From: an uncultured Tateyamaria sp. | Lineage (GTDB): Bacteria > Pseudomonadota > Alphaproteobacteria > Rhodobacterales > Rhodobacteraceae | Length of the DNA stretch: 64,000 bases | Direction: 5' to 3' | NCBI RefSeq assembly: GCF_947503415.1 | Contig: NZ_CANNDS010000004.1 | Span: 1-64,000, forward strand | Shown: one piece after another, positions 36,198-45,022 of the stretch | Layout of the letters: each line of letters opens with the position of its first letter | Position numbering within the stretch: the stretch's first letter is position 1 | Position numbers and translations under genes: made by a program | The notes under the pieces: generated by a model | Told to the model about the DNA's origin: nothing | Seen by the model: the letters and a program-made list of their open reading frames with translations, nothing else | The model's database searches: none

Positions 36198-36556
36198 GCT
36201 ACGTCAATGCCACCCCGGTCCTGCGCGTGTCCGATTACCAGCGGGCTAAGGCGTTCTACATGGACGTGCTGCGCTTTGACTCCGTGGTGAACGAGGCGGG
36301 CGATCCGGTCACGGGCTTCGGCATCTTCCGGGCAGGCGACGCACAGATTTTCCTGCACAGCTGGGATGGCCCGGGCGAGGCATGGGACAACTGGCGCGCC
36401 TATTTCTACGTGCCGGACATGGACGCAATGATCGCGCATCTCGACACCTGCAAGCAGCCCTTCAAGGGCCCGGAAGTCACTTTTTACGGCATGCGCGAGA
36501 TCGAGGTGACCGACCCCGACGGCAATGTGCTGTGTTTCGGACAGGACGCGGGATGA
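36194..36556 (+). CDS. VOC-family (glyoxalase/bleomycin-resistance fold) protein
   Basis: A 120-residue protein starting at GTG 36194 (reading [20 protein letters not shown]) with the beta-alpha-beta-beta-beta vicinal-oxygen-chelate pattern and end [17 protein letters not shown]. It resembles bleomycin-binding/glyoxalase-like proteins; substrate unknown. It overlaps glyQ by four bases (GTGA) and the next gene by four (ATGA), so it is made with GlyRS. Confidence 0.85.
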   Translation: MSYVNATPVLRVSDYQRAKAFYMDVLRFDSVVNEAGDPVTGFGIFRAGDAQIFLHSWDGPGEAWDNWRAYFYVPDMDAMIAHLDTCKQPFKGPEVTFYGMREIEVTDPDGNVLCFGQDAG

Positions 36557-37071
36557 GCGGCAAAATCATTGGAATCATCATCGTGCTAAGCGGCATCATC
36601 GCGGGCGCAGCCCTGTACTACCTGCAAATCTACGGCTTCTACGAAGAGGTCGAGGTGGCCGAAGTCCAGCTTGTCTCGGTCGTCTCGGACGCACCCGAAC
36701 CGATCCCCTTCGCCAATTTCGAAGCCATCGACGCCGACAGCTCACCCATCCGCTACCGCGCGTGCTTTACCACCGATATGTCACTGGCGCTGCTCACCGA
36801 AACCTATGTCGGGCTTGAGGTCGCCACCCCCCGCAACGCACCGGGCTGGTTCGACTGCTTCGACGCAGACGCCATCGCGGCAGAGTTGAACGCAGGCACG
36901 GCACTCCCCTTCCTCAGCCAGAAAAACGTCGACTTCGGCGTCGACCGCATCGTCGCCATCACCGAAGACGGGCGCGGCTACATCTGGCACGAGCTGAACG
37001 ATTGCGGCGAAAAAGCCTATGACGGCACGATTGTGGGCGAAGAATGCCCGCGCCGTCCGGAAACGGAATGA
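36553..37071 (+). CDS. Membrane-anchored protein of the DUF6446 type
   Basis: A 172-residue protein with one N-terminal membrane anchor (about 5-24, IIGIIIVLSGIIAGAALYYL) and a periplasmic domain with four Cys (in YRACFTTD, GWFDCFDAD, NDCGEKAYD and GEECPRR). I recognise it as a family found between glyQ and glyS in roseobacters (probably DUF6446), with no known function. ATG 36553 overlaps the VOC stop by four bases. An inverted repeat (ACCCGT/ACGGGT) follows in the 57-base gap. Confidence 0.7.
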   Translation: MSGKIIGIIIVLSGIIAGAALYYLQIYGFYEEVEVAEVQLVSVVSDAPEPIPFANFEAIDADSSPIRYRACFTTDMSLALLTETYVGLEVATPRNAPGWFDCFDADAIAAELNAGTALPFLSQKNVDFGVDRIVAITEDGRGYIWHELNDCGEKAYDGTIVGEECPRRPETE

Positions 37072-37128
37072 ACCAATCGACCCGTTGACGGGTTGGTCCT
37101 GCAACCGCTGTTGTAAAGGACCAATCCC

Positions 37129-37953
37129 ATGGCCGATGGCAAGACCCACGAAGGACTGAAATGGATCATGCGGGCGGGCTACGGCGCGCGCGGTGTGATC
37201 TACGTAATCGTGGGCACCTTGGCGGTCTTCGCGGCTTTTGGCCAAGGACAGGCGCAAGGCACGTCGGGGGCACTGGCCACGCTGCAAAACGAACCAATGG
37301 GGCTGACGGCGCTCTGGGCCATTGCGATCGGGCTCTGGGCCTACATGATCTGGCGGCTGACGGCTGCCACCCTGGACCCCGAAGACCACGGAACCGACGC
37401 CAAGGGCGCATTCGCGCGGACAGGGCAAGCCACCACGGGGCTGATCCACGGTGCCATCGGGCTGTCGGTCGCGGGCCTTGCTCTGGGCGGCGGCAGCGGC
37501 GGCGGGGCCGAGGATTGGACCGCACAGGTCATGCAGATGCCCATGGGCCGTGCGCTTGTCGGTCTTGCGGCGATACTCTTTATCGGGGCAGGCGCGTATT
37601 ACGCAAAGAAAGGGCTGACCGGGGACTACAAAGAGCACCTGCGCACGGCAACATTCACGCGCAAGGTCGATCCCGTCCTCACCTTCGGGCTGGTGGTGCA
37701 TGGGGCGATCATCGTGCTGGTGGGCGTCTCGCTCGGATTTGCAGCACTGAACGCGAGCCCGGATCAAGCTGGTGGCATCGGTCAGGCGCTCGACACCCTG
37801 CGCGGCGTGGCGTGGGGCCGCTTCGTACTGGCAGGCGCGGGCCTCGGTCTCATCTCCTTTGCCATCTACAACTTTGTCGAAGCCGCCTATCGCGTCGTAC
37901 CACGCGTCACCGGCCAAGACGTGAAAACACTCGCAGAAAAAGCGACCGCCTGA
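37129..37953 (+). CDS. DUF1206 membrane protein
   Basis: A 274-residue membrane protein with six hydrophobic segments arranged as three two-helix repeats. Each repeat opens with a similar phrase (AGYGARGVIYVIVGTLA, GQATTGLIHGAIGLSVAG, VVHGAIIVLVGVSLGF), the DUF1206 pattern. Function is unknown. It lies between DUF6446 and glyS on the same strand. Confidence 0.85.
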   Translation: MADGKTHEGLKWIMRAGYGARGVIYVIVGTLAVFAAFGQGQAQGTSGALATLQNEPMGLTALWAIAIGLWAYMIWRLTAATLDPEDHGTDAKGAFARTGQATTGLIHGAIGLSVAGLALGGGSGGGAEDWTAQVMQMPMGRALVGLAAILFIGAGAYYAKKGLTGDYKEHLRTATFTRKVDPVLTFGLVVHGAIIVLVGVSLGFAALNASPDQAGGIGQALDTLRGVAWGRFVLAGAGLGLISFAIYNFVEAAYRVVPRVTGQDVKTLAEKATA

Positions 37954-38044
37954 CCGGGCACGGTCTGGACCCTTGGCGCACACGCGGCTATCCCTGCCGC
38001 GAACTGCGCCTCGCCCCTGCGGCGAGCAATCAAAGGTGACGACT

Positions 38045-40246
38045 GTGCCAGACCTCCTGATCGAACTCTTCTCCGAAGAAATCCCCGCCCGGATGCAGAA
38101 ACGCGCAGGCGAAGACCTGCAAAAGCTGGTCACAAATGGTCTGGTCGACGCGGGGCTGACCTATGCCTCTGCCGCTGCGTTCACCACACCGCGCCGCCTG
38201 ACGCTGACGGTCGAAGGGCTGCTGGATCAAAGCCCCACCACCCGCGAAGAACGCAAAGGCCCCAAGGCCGACGCCCCCGAAAAGGCGATCGAGGGGTTCC
38301 TGCGTGGCGCGGGCCTCACCCGCGATCAGGTCGAAACCCGCGAAACCCCAAAGGGCAACATCCTCTTTGCCGTGATCGAAAAACCGGGTCGCCCGGCGGC
38401 CGAGATCATTGCCGAAGTACTGACACACATCATCCGCACCTTCCCATGGCCCAAATCCATGCGCTGGGGGGCAGGCAGCTTGAAATGGGTGCGCCCGCTG
38501 CACTCCATCCTCTGCATCCTGACGGATGAGGCAGGCGCGCAAGTTGTACCGGGCGAGGTCGATGGCATTACCTTTGGCGACACGACCGAAGGCCACCGTT
38601 TCATGGCCCCGGGCCGGTTTTCTGTAACCTCGTTCGAGGATTATGGCACCAAGCTCAAGCGCGCCCACGTGGTGTTGGACGCCTCCGAACGGGCCGAAGC
38701 AATCTGGCACGACGCCACCAACGCGGCCTTCGCCAGCGGTTTGGAAGTGGTCGAGGACAAGGGATTGCTCTCGGAAGTCGCGGGCCTCGTCGAATGGCCC
38801 GTGGTCCTGATGGGCAAGATCGGTGACGACTTTCTCGACCTGCCACCCGAGGTGCTGCAAACCTCGATGAAAGAGCACCAGAAGTTCTTCTCCGTGAAGA
38901 ACCCCAAGACAGGCCGCATCGAACGCTTCATCACTGTCGCCAACCGCGAAACGGCAGACAACGGGGCCACGATCCTCGCAGGCAACGAAAAGGTGCTGAG
39001 CGCACGGCTGGCGGACGCAAAGTTCTTCTGGGAGAATGACTTGCGCACCGTGCGTGATGTGGGCCTTGAGGGCATGGCCAAGCCTTTGGCCGACGTCACC
39101 TTCCACAACAAACTCGGGTCTCAAGCCGAACGCGTCGCTCGGATCGAAGCCCTCGCCCGCGAACTCGCCCCAGTGGTCGGCGCGAAACCGGACCTCGCCG
39201 CCGAGGCCGCCCGCATCGTCAAAGCCGACCTTGCCTCTGAAATGGTCTATGAATTCCCCGAACTGCAGGGGAACATGGGCAAATACTACGCCCAAGCCGC
39301 AGGTCACGACGATGGCTTGCCCGAGGCGTGCGAGGAGCACTACTCACCGCTGGGTCCGTCGGATGACGTGCCGACGTCGCCGATGTCGGTTGCCGTGGCG
39401 CTGGCGGACAAGCTGGATACGCTGACCGGGTTCTGGGTGATTGATGAGAAGCCGACCGGCTCGAAGGACCCGTTTGCGCTGCGCCGCGCGGCTTTAGGCA
39501 CAATCCGACTGGTGTTGGAGAATGATCTGACGCTCAAGATTTCCGATACTGTTTTTGAGCACGGAAAAAAATTTGGAGCAAGTGAGGCTAAAGATCGGAT
39601 AAAAGCGGAAGCGTCGCGGTTGCGAAGAGAGCATGCTGACGCGCGTGATCGAGATTCTGAGGAAATGGACGAAGCCGTGAGAGCAGCAGGTGCGGCTATG
39701 TTTAACGTAGATGAAGCGTCCCTCGACCTCCTCGCCTTCTTCCACGACCGCCTCAAAGTCTACCTCCGCGATCAAGGCATCCGCCACGACATCATCGACG
39801 CCTGTATCGCGATGGAAGGCAACGACGACCTCACCCTGCTCGTCAAACGCGCCAAAGCCCTCTCCGGAACGCTCAAAACAGACGACGGCGAAAACCTGAT
39901 CCAGGGCTTCAAACGCGCCAACAACATCCTCACGCAGGCCGAAGAAGCTGATGGCGTCGAATACTCCTACGGCGCTGACGTCAAATTTGCCGAGGAACCG
40001 CAGGAAACCGCCCTCTTCGAAGCACTGGACGCAGCCGAGGCCAAAATTGCCCCCGCCATGGAAGCGCAGGACTTCGCATCGGCCATGCACGCCATGGCCA
40101 CCCTGCGCACCCCAATCGATGCGTTTTTTGAAGCGGTTCAAATCAATGCCGACAACCAAACGGTGCGCCGCAACCGCCTCAACCTGCTCAGCCGCATCCG
40201 CACGCTGTGCCTGTCCGTCGCCGACCTCACCAAGCTGGAGGGGTGA
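38045..40246 (+). CDS. glyS: Glycyl-tRNA synthetase beta subunit
   Basis: The tRNA-binding subunit of GlyRS, 733 residues. It starts MPDLLIELFSEEIPARM at GTG 38045 (AAAGGTGA six bases ahead), and later has LLSEVAGLVEWPVVLMG, HQKFFSV, LADAKFFWENDL, FHNKLGSQAERV, LADKLDTLTGFW and DPFALRRAALGTIR. The C-terminal anticodon-binding region contains FFHDRLKVYLRDQGI. Between the catalytic part and that region (about 39540-39720) the coding DNA is visibly AT-richer (I counted 24 GC of 60 at 39541-39600) and encodes a charged variable linker. The tandem family B elements start at its stop. Confidence 0.96.
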   Translation: MPDLLIELFSEEIPARMQKRAGEDLQKLVTNGLVDAGLTYASAAAFTTPRRLTLTVEGLLDQSPTTREERKGPKADAPEKAIEGFLRGAGLTRDQVETRETPKGNILFAVIEKPGRPAAEIIAEVLTHIIRTFPWPKSMRWGAGSLKWVRPLHSILCILTDEAGAQVVPGEVDGITFGDTTEGHRFMAPGRFSVTSFEDYGTKLKRAHVVLDASERAEAIWHDATNAAFASGLEVVEDKGLLSEVAGLVEWPVVLMGKIGDDFLDLPPEVLQTSMKEHQKFFSVKNPKTGRIERFITVANRETADNGATILAGNEKVLSARLADAKFFWENDLRTVRDVGLEGMAKPLADVTFHNKLGSQAERVARIEALARELAPVVGAKPDLAAEAARIVKADLASEMVYEFPELQGNMGKYYAQAAGHDDGLPEACEEHYSPLGPSDDVPTSPMSVAVALADKLDTLTGFWVIDEKPTGSKDPFALRRAALGTIRLVLENDLTLKISDTVFEHGKKFGASEAKDRIKAEASRLRREHADARDRDSEEMDEAVRAAGAAMFNVDEASLDLLAFFHDRLKVYLRDQGIRHDIIDACIAMEGNDDLTLLVKRAKALSGTLKTDDGENLIQGFKRANNILTQAEEADGVEYSYGADVKFAEEPQETALFEALDAAEAKIAPAMEAQDFASAMHAMATLRTPIDAFFEAVQINADNQTVRRNRLNLLSRIRTLCLSVADLTKLEG

Positions 40247-40309
40247 GCAAGCTCCCCGGAAACCCTCCAGTGGAGGGTTTCGCTTGCGAACGGGCGGAGC
40301 CCCGGCACG
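40247..40309. repeat. Family B hairpin element, copy 2
   Basis: A 63-bp unit beginning at the glyS stop. It has a 10-bp perfect stem GAAACCCTCC / GGAGGGTTTC (40259-40268 and 40272-40281), then GCTTGCGAACGGGCGGAGCCCCGG. It is near-identical to the next unit and clearly related to the element at 12331-12396 in the opposite orientation. Confidence 0.9.
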
Positions 40310-40368
40310 GCAAGCTCCCCGGAAACCCTCCAGTGGAGGGTTTCGCTTGCGAACGGGCGGAGCCCCGG
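40310..40368. repeat. Family B hairpin element, copy 3 (tandem to copy 2)
   Basis: Exact tandem repeat of the previous unit up to CGGAGCCCCGG, with the stem at 40322-40331 and 40335-40344. The near-identity suggests recent duplication. Confidence 0.9.
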
Positions 40369-40637
40369 AAAACCGCTTCGATGTCCCGCCAATGACGCCG
40401 GCGGAATGCCGGCAGACAGAACTCCGACACATCCCTTTCATCTTGCCAGATAAACTTCGGGGGGGCAGGGGGGCTGGCCCCCCTTTCAACATCTCAAACC
40501 CGTTGCGCAATTCGGTCTTTCTGCGCCCGCGCCCGGTGTACAGGGGGTGCACGGGGGGTGTACCCATGGTGACACCCTGTTTTGCGTGACCTCACGCTGC
40601 GACGCGTCACCCTCTTGTCACACCATGCTTAGCGTCT
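40369..40637. other. Non-coding stretch between glyS repeats and ppdK
   Basis: Holds a family C element (40438-40459, minus strand GAAGTTTATCTGGCAAGATGAA) and a hairpin AGGGGGG-CTGG-CCCCCCT (40467-40484) followed by TT. There is also a G-rich stretch with GGTGTAC direct repeats near 40535-40565. No convincing gene on either strand; the small frames here are Arg/Pro-rich translations of the repeats. Confidence 0.7.
40438..40459 (-). repeat. Family C element GAGTTTATCTGGCAAGATGAA, copy 1
   Basis: Minus-strand CGAAGTTTATCTGGCAAGATGAA. Related copies are at 47369-47399 and 50830-50860. All three are intergenic. Confidence 0.7.
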
Positions 40638-43202
40638 ATGGTGCCCGACGAAAGGAACGCCGCAGTGCAGAATAATCCAAAAACCACGCTGGTGACGCCC
40701 ACCGCCCCCATCACCACCGAAACCCATGGTGGGCGGGCGAAATGCCTGCAGCGACTGGCCCGTCTGGAGCTGCCTGTGCCGCCGACGGTGGCGCTGTCCT
40801 TTGACGCAGTGCACGACATCGCCAAGGGCCATCTCCCTGATATTCCAGCGATTCTCGACCAGTTTCCAAAGGAAGTGCTTCTGTGCGTGCGTCCCTCATC
40901 CGAGGATCCGGATTGGGGTGGCCCGTCCGCCATCCTCAACATCGGTATGAACGACACACGGTACGAGGCGCTTTGCGCCACGCTCGGGACAGATGCCGCC
41001 GCGGCCCTGTATACCCGGTTCGTCCAAAGCTACGCCATCCATGTCGACCGGCTGGATCCTGACATGTTCGACGATGTCACTGGCGAAGGCCCGGAAGGGT
41101 TGCAGGAAACCCTTGAAGCCTATGAAACCGAAACAGAATTTCCCTTCCCGGCCACGCGCGGCGAACAGCTTGCTGGGGTTCTGAAATCCATGGCCCGCGC
41201 ATGGGAAGGCACATCCGCCCGCCTGCTGCGACAGGCCAAGGGCGCGCCTTTGGACGCAGGTCTTGGGCTCATTGTGCAGCAAATGGCCTTTGGCGTGGGC
41301 CAAGGCGAAAGCGGGTCGGGCGTCCTGCAACTGGTATCGTCCAAAACCGGCATGCCACAAATCACAGGCCGCTACTTGCGCCAAAGCCAAGGCCGCGATG
41401 CCCTGCGCAGTGATGCCAAAAGCCTCTATATCACCCGCGATCCGCGCGGCCCGTCGCTGGAAGAACTGGTGCCGGATGCCTTCGCCCAACTGGTGGATCA
41501 CGCTCACCTCATGCGCGCCAAGCTGCGCGAAGAGATGCAGGTCGAATTCACCATTGAAAACGGGCACTTGCACATCCTTGATGGCGTCCGCGTTGCACGC
41601 TCGTCTCGCGCAACTGTGCGGATTGCCGTGCAATTGGCCCGCGACGGGATCATCCCGCGGCAAGAGGCACTGATGCGGGTCGAACCGCGCACCCTCAATG
41701 AATTGCTGCACCGACAGGTGGACCGGCACGCCAAGCGGGACATCCTCGGCACAGGCATCGCCGCCAGTCCAGGTGCCGCCACCGGACGGCTCGTGTTCTC
41801 CGCCAACGAAGCGCAGGCAAGTGCGGCACGGCACGAGGACTGCATCCTCGTGCGCCGTGAAACCTCGCCCGAGGACATCCGCGGTATGCATGCGGCCAAG
41901 GCCGTCATCACGGAGCGGGGTGGCATCACCAGCCACGCCGCGGTGATTGGGCGCGGCATTGGCCTGCCGTGCGTGGTGGGTGTCAGCGACCTGCGCTTCC
42001 AGACGCGGAAAGGACAACTCGCCACTCAAGATGGCCGTGTCGTCACCGCTGGCGAGGTGGTCACGGTCGATGGCACCAACGGCACCATCCTTCTGGGAGC
42101 ACCTGCGATGCAGGAAGCAGCCCTTGATGACGCCTTCACTGACCTTATGGAATGGGCCGACGGCGAACGCGACATCGACATCCGCGCCAACGCAGACACG
42201 CCGGCAGACGCGCAAACCGCCCGCAACTTCAACGCCCAGGGCATCGGCCTGTGCCGTACCGAGCACATGTTCTTCGAACCCGGCCGCCTCACGGTGATGC
42301 GCGAGATGATCTTTGCGGCCACCAGTGACGACCGCCGCGCCGTGCTTGAACGGTTGTTGCCCATGCAGCGCGCCGATTTCATGCAGCTCTTCAGTATCAT
42401 GCAGGGCAAGCCGGTCTGCATCCGCCTGTTTGATCCGCCCTTGCACGAATTCCTGCCCACCGACCGCAACGGCCAACGCGAATTGGCCGACGCGCTCGAT
42501 CTGCCTTTGTCCGACGTGACCCGGCGGATCGAGGCGATGGTGGAATACAACCCCATGCTGGGCCTGCGCGGTGTGCGTCTGGGTGTGACCATGCCCGAGA
42601 TCTACGAAATGCAGGCCCGTGCGATTTTCGAAGCCACGGTCCAGGCAAGCCGGGACGGCGATCCAGTTGTGCCCGAGATCATGATCCCGCTCGTCAGCGC
42701 CAAGCGTGAAGTAGAGTTGGTGCGCAGCCGCGTGGATGCGGTGGCCGCAGCCGTCACGTCGGAAACAGCGGCGGACTTCACCTACCGCCTAGGCGTTATG
42801 GTCGAGACACCGCGCGCCGCGTTGCGGGCAGGGGACATCGCGCAGCATTGCAGCTTTCTGTCCTTCGGGACCAATGACCTGACTCAGATGACCTATGGGC
42901 TGTCGCGCGACGATGCGGGCCGGTTCATGTCGGATTATGTCCGGCAAGAAGTGTTCGTCGAAGACCCGTTCCACTCGCTCGATATCGACGGTGTGGGCGA
43001 ATTGCTGCAGCTGGGGTCGGAACGCGGACGGGCCACGCAACCCGACGTGGTCTTGTCTTTGTGTGGCGAACACGGGGGCAACCCCGAATCAATTGCGTTC
43101 TGTCGCAACGCCGGTTTTGACTACGTTTCGTGCTCTCCGTTCCGGGTTCCGGTGGCTCGGCTGGCTTCCGCTCAACTGGCTATCGGCCACAAGATCGAGT
43201 AG
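40638..43202 (+). CDS. ppdK: Pyruvate, phosphate dikinase
   Basis: Interconverts pyruvate, ATP and phosphate with phosphoenolpyruvate, AMP and pyrophosphate. The 854-residue protein has an N-terminal ATP-grasp-like domain, the phosphohistidine domain with His433 in GGITSHAAVIGRGIGLPCV, and the PEP/pyruvate barrel. The barrel has ANADTPADAQTARNFNAQGI, GLCRTEHMFF, FLSFGTNDLTQM and catalytic Cys809 in LCGEHGGNP. ATG 40638 is used. It is somewhat short at the N-terminus relative to plant/clostridial forms. It stands alone between glyS and the SleB gene. Confidence 0.95.
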   Translation: MVPDERNAAVQNNPKTTLVTPTAPITTETHGGRAKCLQRLARLELPVPPTVALSFDAVHDIAKGHLPDIPAILDQFPKEVLLCVRPSSEDPDWGGPSAILNIGMNDTRYEALCATLGTDAAAALYTRFVQSYAIHVDRLDPDMFDDVTGEGPEGLQETLEAYETETEFPFPATRGEQLAGVLKSMARAWEGTSARLLRQAKGAPLDAGLGLIVQQMAFGVGQGESGSGVLQLVSSKTGMPQITGRYLRQSQGRDALRSDAKSLYITRDPRGPSLEELVPDAFAQLVDHAHLMRAKLREEMQVEFTIENGHLHILDGVRVARSSRATVRIAVQLARDGIIPRQEALMRVEPRTLNELLHRQVDRHAKRDILGTGIAASPGAATGRLVFSANEAQASAARHEDCILVRRETSPEDIRGMHAAKAVITERGGITSHAAVIGRGIGLPCVVGVSDLRFQTRKGQLATQDGRVVTAGEVVTVDGTNGTILLGAPAMQEAALDDAFTDLMEWADGERDIDIRANADTPADAQTARNFNAQGIGLCRTEHMFFEPGRLTVMREMIFAATSDDRRAVLERLLPMQRADFMQLFSIMQGKPVCIRLFDPPLHEFLPTDRNGQRELADALDLPLSDVTRRIEAMVEYNPMLGLRGVRLGVTMPEIYEMQARAIFEATVQASRDGDPVVPEIMIPLVSAKREVELVRSRVDAVAAAVTSETAADFTYRLGVMVETPRAALRAGDIAQHCSFLSFGTNDLTQMTYGLSRDDAGRFMSDYVRQEVFVEDPFHSLDIDGVGELLQLGSERGRATQPDVVLSLCGEHGGNPESIAFCRNAGFDYVSCSPFRVPVARLASAQLAIGHKIE

Positions 43203-43356
43203 TTTTGTGGTCCGGACGCCACCGTATCTAAGGGGTCTGCACAAGCCGTATCTCGCCTGTGCATAGCGGCCATGTGCGACCAAATCGCCCAAAAACTGGA
43301 CGAAGTGACTAATTTTCCCTAAATGCCGCTGATCGGAAACGATACTGGGGTGATCT

Positions 43357-43998
43357 ATGCGACATTTGGTAAAAGCGCTGTTGGCGTTCTGCATGCTGAC
43401 GGGGGCACAAAGTGTAGCCGCCGATCCGGGCGATCAGGCGGTCACGGGTGATGCGTTGCGCAAGGCCGAAACGCGCGGTCTGCGTGGGGTCTCTCAGGCT
43501 CGACTGGACTCGCTGCTGTCCGAACCCAGTGCCAAGACCAATGTCTCTTTCTCGCGCAGTTGGCTCGACTCGCAACCCAAGGCCAAGGGGGGCGCCCATT
43601 GGAAGTGCCTGAGCGAAGCGCTGTATTTCGAGGCGCGTGGCGAGACCGTAAAAGGTCAGTTCGCCGTGGCTGAGGTCATCATGAACCGGGTGCGCAGTGC
43701 GCGTTTTCCCGACAACGTGTGTGGCGTTATCAATCAGGGCACAGGCCGGAAGTACCAGTGTCAATTCACCTATACTTGCGACGGCAATCCGGAAACGATC
43801 CACGAACCTCGCGCATTTGATCGGGTGAGCAAAGTGGCCCGTACGGTGCTGGACGGGCGCGCGCCCGATCTGACCAAGGGGGCGACGCACTATCACACCA
43901 CCGCCGTGCGCCCACGCTGGAGCCGCGTGTACACAAAGACTGCCGCCATCGGCGTGCACGTCTTTTATCGGCATACCTTCCGCACCGCGTCGAACTGA
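43357..43998 (+). CDS. SleB-family cell-wall hydrolase
   Basis: A 213-residue exported protein with signal HLVKALLAFCMLTGAQSVAA and a Hydrolase_2 (SleB) domain at about 80-205: CLSEALYFEARGE (catalytic Glu in the EARGE motif), AEVIMNRVRSARFP, CQFTYTCDG and GATHYHTTAVRPRWS. These proteins cut peptidoglycan; in non-sporulating roseobacters they act in wall remodelling. The 154-base gap before it holds nothing I recognise. Confidence 0.9.
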   Translation: MRHLVKALLAFCMLTGAQSVAADPGDQAVTGDALRKAETRGLRGVSQARLDSLLSEPSAKTNVSFSRSWLDSQPKAKGGAHWKCLSEALYFEARGETVKGQFAVAEVIMNRVRSARFPDNVCGVINQGTGRKYQCQFTYTCDGNPETIHEPRAFDRVSKVARTVLDGRAPDLTKGATHYHTTAVRPRWSRVYTKTAAIGVHVFYRHTFRTASN

Positions 43999-44092
43999 CG
44001 TTTTCAGACACAGGGGCGGCGTCTTTGCCCCTGTCCCCGCGGGGACAGCTTGGGTAGAAGGGCGCGAGTTCTTCTGCAAAGGCCAAAGTCCC

Positions 44093-45022
44093 ATGGCGTC
44101 TGAAATCCGTCTTGCGTTTTCCCACCCGTCCGAACGGTCCGAAGCGACAGCAACCTCCGCTCCGCTCGACCGCATCTCGGTCCGCGACCATATCGTCGAG
44201 GTCGAGATCGGCGCCTTTCAGGCGGAACGCGGTGTCACCCAACGCATCTGCTTTAACATCGTGGTCGAGGTGCGCCCGCTGACCGGGCCCATCGACGATG
44301 ACGTGGACCGCATCCTGTCGTATGACAAAGTGACGGAAGCCATCACCTACGAATTGGCCGCCGAACGTCTGAACCTTCTGGAAACGCTGTCCGAGCGCGT
44401 TGCCGACCGTATCCTGATTGAACCGCAGGCCATGCGCGTCTTTGTCCGCATCGAAAAGCTGGACCGCGGCCCCGGCGCGCTTGGCGTCGAGATCGTGCGC
44501 AGCCGTGGCACGACCCGGCCCGTTGCCGCAGAGGACATGGAAGAGGACGTGATGCATCCCGAGCTGGTGTATCTGTCCAATGATGCCATCGCGTCGGACA
44601 ACCTGAGCGGTTGGATTGATCAGCTTGAGGCGATGGGTCGCCCGCTGATCTTTTGCGTGGGGCCTGCGAACATCGATGCCCCCGAGGCCAGTCACCCGTT
44701 GGCGCAACGCCGCATCGACTTGTTGGCCATCGAACAAAACGCATGGGTGCTGGCTGCCCGTGATGCGCGCTGCAAGGTGGTGGACACGCGGACCGAGCTT
44801 GATTGGGCAATGCGTAATGGTCAGGCCTGTGTCTGGGCTCCGTCCAAGATCGTGTTGGATGCCGTCGACGGTCCGTCAGCCAAGGGGGCAGATGCGGTGG
44901 CACTTGCCTCGTGGTTCGCGGCAACTTTCGAGGTGCGCGAAATGCTGGTCATTGGGGATGACGGCCCCACCGACGCGCCGGTTGCCCTGCGCGCGATCCC
45001 CGTGGATCAGGCCAAGCTCTGA
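44093..45022 (+). CDS. folB: Dihydroneopterin aldolase with extra C-terminal domain
   Basis: FolB cleaves dihydroneopterin in folate synthesis. Residues about 25-140 match the FolB tunnelling fold (ISVRDHIVEVEIGAFQAERG, LSYDKVTEAI, LLETLSERVADRIL). The 309-residue chain is more than twice the usual length. Residues about 155-309 form a second domain (LIFCVGPANID, WVLAARDARCKVV, CVWAPSKIVLDAV, GADAVALASWFAATF) that I do not firmly recognise; its tail loosely resembles the end of amino-acid-kinase-fold proteins. Its TGA shares one base with the folP ATG. First of folB-folP-glmM. Confidence 0.9.
   Translation: MASEIRLAFSHPSERSEATATSAPLDRISVRDHIVEVEIGAFQAERGVTQRICFNIVVEVRPLTGPIDDDVDRILSYDKVTEAITYELAAERLNLLETLSERVADRILIEPQAMRVFVRIEKLDRGPGALGVEIVRSRGTTRPVAAEDMEEDVMHPELVYLSNDAIASDNLSGWIDQLEAMGRPLIFCVGPANIDAPEASHPLAQRRIDLLAIEQNAWVLAARDARCKVVDTRTELDWAMRNGQACVWAPSKIVLDAVDGPSAKGADAVALASWFAATFEVREMLVIGDDGPTDAPVALRAIPVDQAKL

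Noticed and set aside
40207-40589. Small proteins with ACERAEPR-like repeats after glyS
   Set aside because: They are translations of the family B repeat in several frames on both strands, with no ribosome site or signal of selection.
43203-43356. Possible tRNA or small RNA between ppdK and the SleB gene
   Set aside because: The CACAAGCC/GCCTGTGC inverted repeat does not extend to a cloverleaf; no T-loop or acceptor stem is present.
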